The position numbers were made by a program, and so were the translations under genes. This document shows positions 14,746 through 21,783 of a DNA stretch of 28,671 bases, one piece after another. How positions within the stretch are numbered: the first letter of the stretch is position 1; the number at the start of each line of letters is the position of its first letter. The stretch is taken from contig CAZHTS010000056.1 in assembly GCA_964535315.1 (NCBI GenBank), positions 1 to 28,671 of the forward strand. The letters are read 5' to 3'. This DNA is from CAZHTS01 sp964535315. GTDB taxonomy: Bacteria; Chloroflexota; Anaerolineae; Anaerolineales; Anaerolineaceae. The notes under the pieces were generated by a model. That model was not told where the DNA came from, ran no database searches, and was given only the letters and a program-made list of their open reading frames with translations.

Positions 14746-15063
14746 TCAGGATTTCATCTGCATGAATTCGAAAATGACGCCATCGCGCATGCCGAAGGCG
14801 ATGCGCAGGCCCTCGTTGACGTCCAGCGGTTCCACCAGCACCTCCTGGCACTTGGCCAGTTCCTGTTCGATGCTGTCGATTTTGACGGCGATGTGGGGCG
14901 TGATCTGCATGATCGCCGGCAGCCAGGAACCGGGCTCAAAGCGCATGTATTCGAACTTCATCTCGTGCTCGTCCGGGTTGGTGAGATGAACCTTCATCCC
15001 TTCGGCGTAGGTCTCGTTTGGCTGGACTTTTTTGGTCGGGACGCCGATGTGCATGAATTCCAT
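14746..15063 (-). CDS. VOC / glyoxalase-like small protein, last gene of the dha-lsrF operon
   Basis: A 105-residue protein starting MEFMHIGVPTKKVQPNETYAEG, with FEYMRFEPGSWLPAIMQITPHIAVKI and a C-terminal GMRDGVIFEFMQ strand. The pattern (HIG start, PHIA, IFEF) fits one vicinal-oxygen-chelate module, which usually dimerises to bind a metal and isomerise or cleave small oxo compounds. It is 13 nt after the LsrF-like aldolase gene. In the AI-2 pathway LsrG, of a different fold, isomerises the LsrF substrate; this protein could play an equivalent role here. That role is inference. The start has AAGGAG 9 nt upstream. Confidence 0.65.
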   Translation of the reverse strand: MEFMHIGVPTKKVQPNETYAEGMKVHLTNPDEHEMKFEYMRFEPGSWLPAIMQITPHIAVKIDSIEQELAKCQEVLVEPLDVNEGLRIAFGMRDGVIFEFMQMKS

Positions 15064-15076
15064 GATGGTCTGCTCC

Positions 15077-15949
15077 TTACTTAATGTCCTGATAGAACTC
15101 GTACGCCTGCTGCCCGTTCAGGCCCTCGTGCACCACTTTGCCAATGGCCTGCGCCATGGCTTGGGGGTTCTCGGCCTGGAAGATATTGCGCCCCATATCC
15201 ACCCCGGCGGCGCCTTCGGCGATGGCGCGAGCGGCCATTGCCAGCGCTTCGTTTTCGGGCAATTTCTTGCCGCCGGCGATCACCACCGGCACGGGGCAGG
15301 CGGCCACGATCTTTTCAAAGCCCTCGCAGTGATAGGTCTTGATGATGTGGGCGCCAAATTCGGCCAGCATGCGCGTGGCCAGCAGGAAGAATTTGGTGGT
15401 ACGCTCCATTTGCTTGCCGACCGCAACCACGCCGAGGGTGGGGATGCCGTATTCGTTGCCGGCGTCGATCGTCTTGCATAGATTGTCGATCGAGGATTTC
15501 TGGCCGGGGGTGCCGATGAAGGTCTGGATTGCCATGCACGAGGCGTTCATGCGGATGGCGTCTTTGATGTCCACGGCGATGACTTCGTGGCTCATGTCGT
15601 CGTCCAGCACCGAACTGCCTGCCGAGCAGCGCAGGGCAATGCCTTTGTTGTACAGCGGTGGGACGCAGGTGCGCAGGGCGCCGCGCGTGCCCATCAGGCA
15701 ATCGACCTCGCCGGCCAGGGCGGGGATGACCAGGTCGAGCCGCTCCAGCCCGGTGGTGGAGCCCATGATGTAGCCGTGGTCGAAGGCCAGCATCACGGTG
15801 CGGCCGGTGCGCGGGTTGAAGATATGCGCCAGGCGATCCTGCATTCCCCAGTCGAGGTGATCGGCGCCTTTGACAAAGAAGGCCTGCCGGGCGAAGGGCA
15901 CCCCGCTTTGATAATCTTTACTCTGGGCGGTGTCGTCGAGCTCAGCCAT
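15077..15949 (-). CDS. LsrF-like class I aldolase/thiolase
   Basis: A 290-residue DeoC/FBA-type barrel, closely similar along its length to E. coli LsrF. Shared stretches are LDWGMQ..LAHIFNP.TGRTVMLAFDHGY, TTGLER, IIKTY, CPVPVVIAGGKKLPE and GVDMGRNIFQ. LsrF transfers an acetyl group from 3-hydroxy-5-phosphonooxypentane-2,4-dione to CoA in AI-2 breakdown. The likely Schiff-base lysine is Lys204 in HIIKTYHCEG, with Asp57-His58 in AFDHGY. No lsrK, lsrG or AI-2 transporter gene is present; the kinase here is DhaK/DhaL-like. The true substrate is thus open: a related phosphorylated ketose is equally possible. Only 3 nt separate it from dhaK. Confidence 0.82.
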   Translation of the reverse strand: MAELDDTAQSKDYQSGVPFARQAFFVKGADHLDWGMQDRLAHIFNPRTGRTVMLAFDHGYIMGSTTGLERLDLVIPALAGEVDCLMGTRGALRTCVPPLYNKGIALRCSAGSSVLDDDMSHEVIAVDIKDAIRMNASCMAIQTFIGTPGQKSSIDNLCKTIDAGNEYGIPTLGVVAVGKQMERTTKFFLLATRMLAEFGAHIIKTYHCEGFEKIVAACPVPVVIAGGKKLPENEALAMAARAIAEGAAGVDMGRNIFQAENPQAMAQAIGKVVHEGLNGQQAYEFYQDIK

Positions 15950-15952
15950 GGC

Positions 15953-16954
15953 TCAGCACTTCTTAAGATAGGGGGTCTGGCAAGGGGCGTTCCAGTACCC
16001 CAGCAGTTCGTCGTCCATGCGGGCCATGAACATCTGGAAGCCGGCCTGTTCCTGGACGGTGAGCAGTTCGCCGACGTAGTTGGCTACGATCTCGATGTTT
16101 TTGCTCTTGAGATAGGCTTCGCACTTGCGATAGACGATGAACAGTTCCATCAGGGTGGTGGCGCCGGTGCCGTTGAGGATGAGCATGATCTTCTCGCCCG
16201 GCTGGATGGAAAGGTCTTTGAGCAGGGCGTTGACCATGATTTCGGCCGTCTCGTCGGCGCTCTTCAGCGTCTGGCGACCGCCGCCGCCCTCGCCGTGCTG
16301 GCCCATGCCGATTTCCATTTCGTCCTCCCCCAGGTCGGCGATGACGCTGCCGGTGGCGGGGTGGGTGGCGCCGCGCACTGCCACCGCCAGGGTGGCCATG
16401 TTATTGGCGAAGCGGGCGGCGATTTCGTACACCTCTTCGAGGCTCTTGCCCTGGGCGGCGGCTGCGCCGGCAATCTTGTAGGTGGGGATGCAGCCCACCA
16501 GGCCGCGCCGGTCGTCGGAGTTTTCGCGTGGGGCGTTGGCGATGTCTTCCTGGGTCACCAGCTTGACCACGTGCAGCCCCTCTTTGGCGGCGGTCTTCAT
16601 CGTCAGGTTGCCGGTGAGCATGTCGCCGGCGTGGTTGAGGACGACGAACAACACGCCCTTGCCCTTATCTGCCATGCGGATGGCCTCGAGGCAGGCCTGC
16701 GGGCCGGGGGCGGCAAAGATGTCGCCGACCACGGAAACATCCACCATGCCATCGCCGACAAAGCCGGAAAGCGCCGGTTCGTGGCCCGCGCCGCCCAGGG
16801 TGACGATGGTGACACGGTCGGCATCCGCCAGGTGTTTGTTGACCACCAGATTGTTGGGCAGCAGGTCTATCAGTTCTTTGTTGGCCGCAGCGAAACCCGC
16901 CAGCAATTCTTTGGTGAGGTTTGCCGGATCGTTGATGAATTTCTTCATTTTCAT
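15953..16954 (-). CDS. dhaK: dihydroxyacetone-kinase-like protein, DhaK subunit
   Basis: DhaK binds its ketose covalently through a histidine and receives phosphate from DhaL. The 333-residue protein shows GGAGHEPALSGFVGDGM (54-70), with His58 and the glycine-rich substrate loop, NHAGDMLTG (Asp111), and the substrate-linking histidine in EIGMGQHGEGG (His220). It lacks a fused ATP-binding domain, which is supplied by dhaL upstream. The operon partner LsrF suggests the substrate need not be dihydroxyacetone: erythrulose, a pentulose or a DPD-like sugar are possible. The start has AAAGGAG 6 nt upstream. Confidence 0.88.
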   Translation of the reverse strand: MKMKKFINDPANLTKELLAGFAAANKELIDLLPNNLVVNKHLADADRVTIVTLGGAGHEPALSGFVGDGMVDVSVVGDIFAAPGPQACLEAIRMADKGKGVLFVVLNHAGDMLTGNLTMKTAAKEGLHVVKLVTQEDIANAPRENSDDRRGLVGCIPTYKIAGAAAAQGKSLEEVYEIAARFANNMATLAVAVRGATHPATGSVIADLGEDEMEIGMGQHGEGGGGRQTLKSADETAEIMVNALLKDLSIQPGEKIMLILNGTGATTLMELFIVYRKCEAYLKSKNIEIVANYVGELLTVQEQAGFQMFMARMDDELLGYWNAPCQTPYLKKC

Positions 16955-16993
16955 GAGACACTCCTTTAGGGGATAGGGGACGAAAAGGGCAGT

Positions 16994-17617
16994 TTAGTTT
17001 GCCCCGGAAGCCAGACCTTCAAAAAAGACCTTCAGACTGGTTGCGCCGGCATCGGGCGTGCCGATGGTTTGTTCCTTGTAATTTTTGGCCCGGCCGAAAC
17101 GTGCGACGTATCTTTCGGTGTCCTGGGCGCCCTGTCTGGCGGCGGCCGCCGCCGCCTGCAACACCTCGAGCGGGTCGCCGCCGGCAGCCTGCGCCGCCTG
17201 AACGGCGGGGATGAGGGTGTCCATCATGGTCTTGTCGCCGACGCGGGCCGTGGTGATGGATTGCATCTCGTCCAGGGCCGCAGCGAGCATGGCCTTGAGC
17301 AGGGGGGCGTCGATCTCGCGGGTGTCTGCTTGCAGCGGGAGGGCCAGCCCGCCGATCAGGGTGCCCCACAGCGGGCCGGCGGAACCGCCGCTGATGCCCA
17401 GGATTGCCGTGCCGAGCTGTTCGATGAACTGTTTCAGGCTCTGCTCTTGCCAGCCGCCGGCGTGGCTGTGGATGATCCCGGCAATTTTCTTGATGGTGAC
17501 CCCGTGGTCGCCGTCGCCGAAACGGGAGTCGATTTCCGAAAAATGATCGGCCTCTTGCAGCAGCAAGTCGGCGGATCGCAGGAACATGCGCGCCACTGTA
17601 ACTTTCGTTAAATTCAT
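16994..17617 (-). CDS. dhaL: dihydroxyacetone-kinase-like protein, DhaL nucleotide-binding subunit
   Basis: A 207-residue DhaL. The Mg-nucleotide aspartates are in EIDSRFGDGDHGVT (Asp30, Asp35, Asp37), followed by GISGGSAGPLWGTL and VGDKTMMDTLIPA. In PTS-type systems DhaL keeps a bound ADP that is rephosphorylated by DhaM; in ATP-type kinases the same domain exchanges ATP. No dhaM is seen in this window, so either it is elsewhere or this split enzyme uses ATP directly. It is the first gene of the dhaL-dhaK-lsrF-VOC operon, with AGGAGG before ATG 17617 and a consensus promoter upstream. Confidence 0.9.
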   Translation of the reverse strand: MNLTKVTVARMFLRSADLLLQEADHFSEIDSRFGDGDHGVTIKKIAGIIHSHAGGWQEQSLKQFIEQLGTAILGISGGSAGPLWGTLIGGLALPLQADTREIDAPLLKAMLAAALDEMQSITTARVGDKTMMDTLIPAVQAAQAAGGDPLEVLQAAAAAARQGAQDTERYVARFGRAKNYKEQTIGTPDAGATSLKVFFEGLASGAN

Positions 17618-17640
17618 TGCGCCTCCTATTGTTTCTTTTG

Positions 17641-17675
17641 TAACTTTATTATAGTCGAGTGTGAAAAAATGTCAA
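17641..17675 (-). promoter_or_regulatory. dha operon promoter with probable SorC operator
   Basis: TTGACA (17670-17675), a 16-nt spacer and TATAAT (17648-17653) form a consensus promoter on the minus strand. TAACTTTATTA (17641-17651, plus-strand reading) overlaps the -10 and start region. It differs in one base from the TAACTTTGTTA motif in front of the SorC regulator gene, which makes it the likely operator. Confidence 0.75.
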
Positions 17676-17729
17676 TAAACCGCAGCTAAATTGGCCCTGG
17701 CGGGCGCTCCTCTGCGTTTTCAGGGGGAG

Positions 17730-17768
17730 AAAAAAAGACCACCCCTTTCTTTTTGCGAAAGAGGGTGG
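17730..17768 (-). terminator. intrinsic terminator of the SorC regulator gene
   Basis: Minus-strand CCACCCTCTTTC (17757-17768) pairs with GAAAGGGGTGG (17739-17749) with one bulge. A TCTTTTTTT tail follows. Between it and the stop codon lies a separate inverted repeat GTTAC-ATTT-GTAAC (17775-17788), whose half-site GTAAC also occurs in the dha promoter. Confidence 0.8.
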
Positions 17769-17799
17769 AGGTTGGTTACATTTGTAACGCTGCGGCGGG

Positions 17800-18744
17800 T
17801 TATTTGATCTCGAGCGCCTTGCGCGCCGTGCTTTCGGCGGCGATCACGTGGGTGATGAGGCCGGTGTGCAGCGCTCCGACCAGCGCCTTGGGCTGCAGGG
17901 CTGCCGAACACACGGCGATCACGTTGCGACAGCGGGCCAACTTTGCGATTGGAATCTGGATGGAATAGTCTGTTTCCGAGCGGATGATGGCCCCCTGGAG
18001 GTCGAAATACGAGCACAGCATTCGCCCGACCACCTTGTGCGTGGTGAGTAAATCGCCAAAGCGGGTGGCGGTGGCGTAATCGGGCGAGGAAGGGTAATTC
18101 CCCAGGTTGATGACGGCGGTGTCGATCTCGTTCCAGGCGCTTTCCACCTTTTTGAAGCTTTCCAGTTCCTGGAATGAGCGCATCTCCTGTTCTGTCTCGA
18201 GAAAAGCAGGGGCGTGGATATAGATGGGGGCGGCCCCGGTTTTCTCGGCAAACACGCGCACGATTTCGTTGGAGTGATAGTCGCGATTGGAAACCGAGCT
18301 GTTACCGATCAGCGGAAAGACGGCGGCGGTCAGTTTTTGCTGGATGTCCGCCGTTTCGACCGTCTTGGTGAACATGCCGAGGATGTACCCCCAGCCGATG
18401 CCGATGTTCAACGCCGGCGGCGTCTGGTTCAGGATGAATTCCAGGATGGCGGAGGCGATGCGCTGGTTGGTGGTGTTTTCGGAAGCGGCGTCTGCCACCA
18501 GCACGCCGCCGCGCAGGTTGTAGAGATTGCGCAGCTGGTTGAACGTGGTGCTGCCGCCGCCTTCCAGCGGGGAGTGAATCTGGATGGTGACGATGCCCAA
18601 TTCGCGCGCCTCGCTGATCATACGACTGACCAGCGGGCGTGAGACCCCTAATTTTTTTGCAATCTCGCCCTGAGTAAGATTCTCTTCGTAATACAGTTGC
18701 GCAACCTCGATCAACTTTTGCGCTTTTTTGTCACTTATGTTCAA
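17800..18744 (-). CDS. SorC-family (LsrR-like) sugar-binding transcriptional regulator
   Basis: A 314-residue protein of normal SorC length. It has an N-terminal helix-turn-helix (about 24-45: LTQGEIAKKLGVSRPLVSRMISEA) followed by the sugar-phosphate-binding domain (NIGIGWGYILGMF; KALVGALHTGLITHVIAAE). SorC proteins are repressors released by phosphorylated sugars; LsrR is one of them. Start choice: TTG 18744, with GAGG 7 nt upstream and the usual family N terminus. The frame runs open to 19056 but through unrelated, GC-rich sequence. It is just upstream of the dha-lsrF operon and almost certainly regulates it. Confidence 0.87.
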   Translation of the reverse strand: MNISDKKAQKLIEVAQLYYEENLTQGEIAKKLGVSRPLVSRMISEARELGIVTIQIHSPLEGGGSTTFNQLRNLYNLRGGVLVADAASENTTNQRIASAILEFILNQTPPALNIGIGWGYILGMFTKTVETADIQQKLTAAVFPLIGNSSVSNRDYHSNEIVRVFAEKTGAAPIYIHAPAFLETEQEMRSFQELESFKKVESAWNEIDTAVINLGNYPSSPDYATATRFGDLLTTHKVVGRMLCSYFDLQGAIIRSETDYSIQIPIAKLARCRNVIAVCSAALQPKALVGALHTGLITHVIAAESTARKALEIK

Positions 18745-18775
18745 TTTTATTTCCTCACAAATGTAATGCGCGCCA

Positions 18776-18788
18776 TTAACAAAGTTAA
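18776..18788 (-). promoter_or_regulatory. inverted repeat upstream of the SorC regulator, probable autoregulatory operator
   Basis: TTAAC-AAA-GTTAA (18776-18788) is a perfect 5+3+5 inverted repeat about 30 nt upstream of the regulator start. It lies in AT-rich sequence with weak promoter-like hexamers. The core TAACTTTGTTA recurs with one change at the dha promoter. Confidence 0.55.
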
Positions 18789-18872
18789 CATTATCATATT
18801 TTGGAGGAAATATCAACACGGGCGCGACCGGGGAGGAAGAGGAAACCACGAAACACGCCAGGCAGGGGCGCG

Positions 18873-21734
18873 TTAATCTTGATCGGGGTCTGTGAAACGA
18901 ATCTCCACCTGGCAGGCGGTCTCGCCGTGGGGTACGATCAGGCGCCCATCGCCGGCGTCCAGGTCGTACAGGCGCGGAGCCGCGCCGGGGGTGGTGATGT
19001 ACGCCTGTCTGGCGGGGCTGAGCGCCGGCCCTTCGGTGGGCAGGTGGCTGACCCATACCAGCAGTTCGCTGACCCGCCGGGCGGGCAGGTGGAAGATGAT
19101 ATGCTGCAAGGCAGGAAAATCAGGAATGATTCCTGAAGCAAGCCGGAGGCGGCGGCTGGTGTGTTGGCCTTCGATCTGCACTTCGGCTTCCAGGGCTTCG
19201 CCGTTGGCGGCAGCGGCAAAGTGCGCCTGCGGGCTGGGGCCGTCGCGTTCGTCGCGCACCAGCAGCGCCGACATGCGGCGGTTAAAGGCGCCGTTGCGGT
19301 ACAGGAGGAGGAGCATGCCTACGGTCAGCAGACCGGCTGCCAGGGCGCACAGGCGCTGGAAGGCATCTTCCCACAGCCAGGCGTGGATCAGCAGGCCGGT
19401 GAGGTTGACCAGGAAGACGGTCGCCAGCACCAGGGGATGGGCGAGAAAGCGGAAGACGCGCCCGGGGATCATTTCGCCCTTGCGCCGGCTGGAGTGGATC
19501 AGCAGCGTGGAGAAGACGCCGCCCAACACGGGGATGGTGATTACTCCGATAAAGCTCAACACTGCGCTGAACGAATCTGTGCCGGAGATCAGCGAGCGTT
19601 CGGCCATCAAGAAAGCGCACAGACCCGGTAAAGCCGACAGAGCCAGGCGACCGTAGCGGTGCGCCAGCGCCCGTTTCCACCAGGGAAGCCGGAAGACGCC
19701 CGGCGCCTCGACGGTGGGCGGCGCAGCGCCATCCGTTTTGACCCGTTCGGGCACGGCGCGTTTGCGGGTGTAGCCAAACAACGCCTGATAGCGGGTCTGC
19801 CCGTCGACCTGGGTCTCGACCACCAGCCCTTCGGCGGCCATCAGGGCCAGGATCTCGGCGGCGGTCTGCTCGTCGCCGCCCAGGCAGGCGGCAACGTCCG
19901 CCAGGCTGGCGCTGCGCTGGCGCACCAGCCAGGTGACCAGTTTCTGCTGCGCTTCGTCCAGGGTGAGGAACTGGGCGGCGCTCAGGCCGGTGCGATCCCA
20001 TTCGCCTTCGTAACTGACGCTGAGCGAGGTATCGAGGCGCAGGCACAGGCTGTGCGGGCTGGCCTGCACTACTTCGAGCGAGAGGCTTTCGCTGACGGCA
20101 GTGTGGAGGGCGGTCAGATCCCAGCGTTCGCCGGGGGCGATTTCGAAGCGGCGGGTCTGGTCGCCGCGGTGGACGTCCAGGCGCAGGCGGGGCTCGTTGT
20201 CGACCAGGCCGAGGTAGGTGAGGGTCAGGCGCAGATGCCCGCCGCGCTTCTCGAGCACCAGGCGTCCCTGACGGCGGGGCAGGGTGATGGTCGGCCTGGA
20301 AACGACCGGCAGGCGTTCTTCGATCAGCCCGTAGGAGGCGATGGAAAGCTGGATGGAGGTCATGCCCATGCTGAGGATGACAAAGATGGTGCCCAACACC
20401 GGCACCGCCGTCCCAACGACATTGGCCAGGGGCGCCAACACGGTGCCGGCTTCGCTGGCGAGCGTCGCGGCGTCCAGGGCGCTGCTGACGACCACGACCC
20501 ACACCACGTAGAGGAACATGACGGTGAACTGCGCCGCCACACCGCCGCGCATCAGTGAACGGCCGCTGGGGTCGCGGCGGATGACCATGCGGGCGCAGGT
20601 GTTGATCGAGAGATGGCCGAAGTAGGAGAGCATGACCACGCCGAAGATCAGGCGCAGGATGGAGGGATCGAAGGGCCGGCCGCCGACAAAGGGCACGTTC
20701 ATGCGCGTCAGGTTGGCCGGGTCGATGTGGAAGGCCGCCAGCAGTGAGAGCACCAGGATGATGGCGATGTTGAGCAGGCCGATGAGCAGCGAGGTGGCCA
20801 CCGTGGCGTTGAGCGCTTCGCGGATGACGAAGTACAATCCCAGGGCGAACAGCGCCGCCACCCAGACCGCGGCCGGCAGGCCGGTGACCGTCTCCATCGA
20901 GGCGGAGAAGCCCAGGTAATAGGCCTGCACCATGAACAAACACAACAGGAACATACCGACTGAGAAGATCAACGAACCGCCGTTGCCGAGATAACTGGCG
21001 ATGACCTTGCCGATGAACGCCTGCCCGTAGCGATTGGTGCCGCTGCGGGTGATCGCTTCGGCCATGAAGGCCATCGTCAGCACGTTGAACAGGCCGAAGA
21101 CGATGAGCAGCACGGCGGCGGGCAGGGGGCCCAACCCGGCAAGGACGATGGGCAGGGCCAGGATGCCCGCCCCCACCGTTTCGGTGAGGGTCAGGGCGAA
21201 GACCGACCAGGCGGGCGGCAGGTTGTCCACCCAGCGCCCGACGCCGGCCCATAACCAGCGCAGGCGCTCGGTTGGGGAGGTCTGCGGCGCATAGACGCCG
21301 CTCAGCGGCTGCTGGTAGATGCGCTGGTAGGCGGCGGCCACGGCCTCGTCGTCCAGGGCGAGGGCGGCGCGCAGCTGCGGCACGGCCTGATGGGTGAAGG
21401 TGTACTTTTCGGCGAGATGGTGGATCAGTGCGGCGCGCAGGTTGGCCGAGGTGGGCGCCAGGAAGGCCCACTGCGGCGCGTAGCGTTCAATATCCTGGAT
21501 GGAGATTTTGAGCGGCGGGCGTTTGCCCAGGCTGAACGATTCCAGAAACAACAGGTCGTTTTGTTTGGCCTGTTCGGCGGTCAGGAAACGATCCATCTCC
21601 TGGCGCGACAACGACTTGAGATAGGCCGTGCGGCTTTCGATGGCAAACAGCAGGTTACGGGCCCGGCGCAGTAGAAAACCGGCGAGGATATCGGTGCGGC
21701 TGACGAAGTCAAAAGGTGTATCTTGAGATGACAT
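18873..21734 (-). CDS. APC-type transporter / winged-helix / membrane fusion protein, copy A
   Basis: A 953-residue membrane protein, paralogue of the gene upstream. From the N terminus: a soluble helical region (1-170); an amino-acid-permease-like core of about ten membrane segments (about 171-478) opening with SVFALTLTETVGAGILALPIVLAG, the aromatic/hydroxy amino acid permease signature; a beta-rich cytoplasmic region; a winged-helix-like domain (about 585-655: LTLDEAQQKLVTWLVRQRSASLADVAACLGG); a second membrane region of about four segments; and a C-terminal soluble domain. I know no described protein with this order. ATG 21734 gives a start matching copy B (SQDTPFDF); the longer frame to 21827 overlaps the end of copy B and is rejected. 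Its ribosome binding site is weak, suggesting coupling over the 49-nt gap. Confidence 0.75.
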   Translation of the reverse strand: MSSQDTPFDFVSRTDILAGFLLRRARNLLFAIESRTAYLKSLSRQEMDRFLTAEQAKQNDLLFLESFSLGKRPPLKISIQDIERYAPQWAFLAPTSANLRAALIHHLAEKYTFTHQAVPQLRAALALDDEAVAAAYQRIYQQPLSGVYAPQTSPTERLRWLWAGVGRWVDNLPPAWSVFALTLTETVGAGILALPIVLAGLGPLPAAVLLIVFGLFNVLTMAFMAEAITRSGTNRYGQAFIGKVIASYLGNGGSLIFSVGMFLLCLFMVQAYYLGFSASMETVTGLPAAVWVAALFALGLYFVIREALNATVATSLLIGLLNIAIILVLSLLAAFHIDPANLTRMNVPFVGGRPFDPSILRLIFGVVMLSYFGHLSINTCARMVIRRDPSGRSLMRGGVAAQFTVMFLYVVWVVVVSSALDAATLASEAGTVLAPLANVVGTAVPVLGTIFVILSMGMTSIQLSIASYGLIEERLPVVSRPTITLPRRQGRLVLEKRGGHLRLTLTYLGLVDNEPRLRLDVHRGDQTRRFEIAPGERWDLTALHTAVSESLSLEVVQASPHSLCLRLDTSLSVSYEGEWDRTGLSAAQFLTLDEAQQKLVTWLVRQRSASLADVAACLGGDEQTAAEILALMAAEGLVVETQVDGQTRYQALFGYTRKRAVPERVKTDGAAPPTVEAPGVFRLPWWKRALAHRYGRLALSALPGLCAFLMAERSLISGTDSFSAVLSFIGVITIPVLGGVFSTLLIHSSRRKGEMIPGRVFRFLAHPLVLATVFLVNLTGLLIHAWLWEDAFQRLCALAAGLLTVGMLLLLYRNGAFNRRMSALLVRDERDGPSPQAHFAAAANGEALEAEVQIEGQHTSRRLRLASGIIPDFPALQHIIFHLPARRVSELLVWVSHLPTEGPALSPARQAYITTPGAAPRLYDLDAGDGRLIVPHGETACQVEIRFTDPDQD
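20560..21630 (-). repeat. near-identical tract shared with copy B (direct repeat, member 1)
   Basis: By line-by-line reading this stretch shows no difference from 23480-24550 (constant offset 2920). It encodes about residues 34-390 of both paralogues, including most of the transporter core. Flanking parts of the same genes differ at many positions. Confidence 0.85.
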
Positions 21735-21783
21735 TCCGTTTTCTTGGGGCGCCGGTGTGCGCTTCGAGTGTTGTGGCTTTATC

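Noticed and set aside
19282..21471. Long Arg/Gly/Pro-rich open frame (729 aa) within transporter copy A, and its counterpart in copy B
   Set aside because: It is an alternative-frame shadow of GC-rich coding sequence, with low-complexity composition and no start signal.
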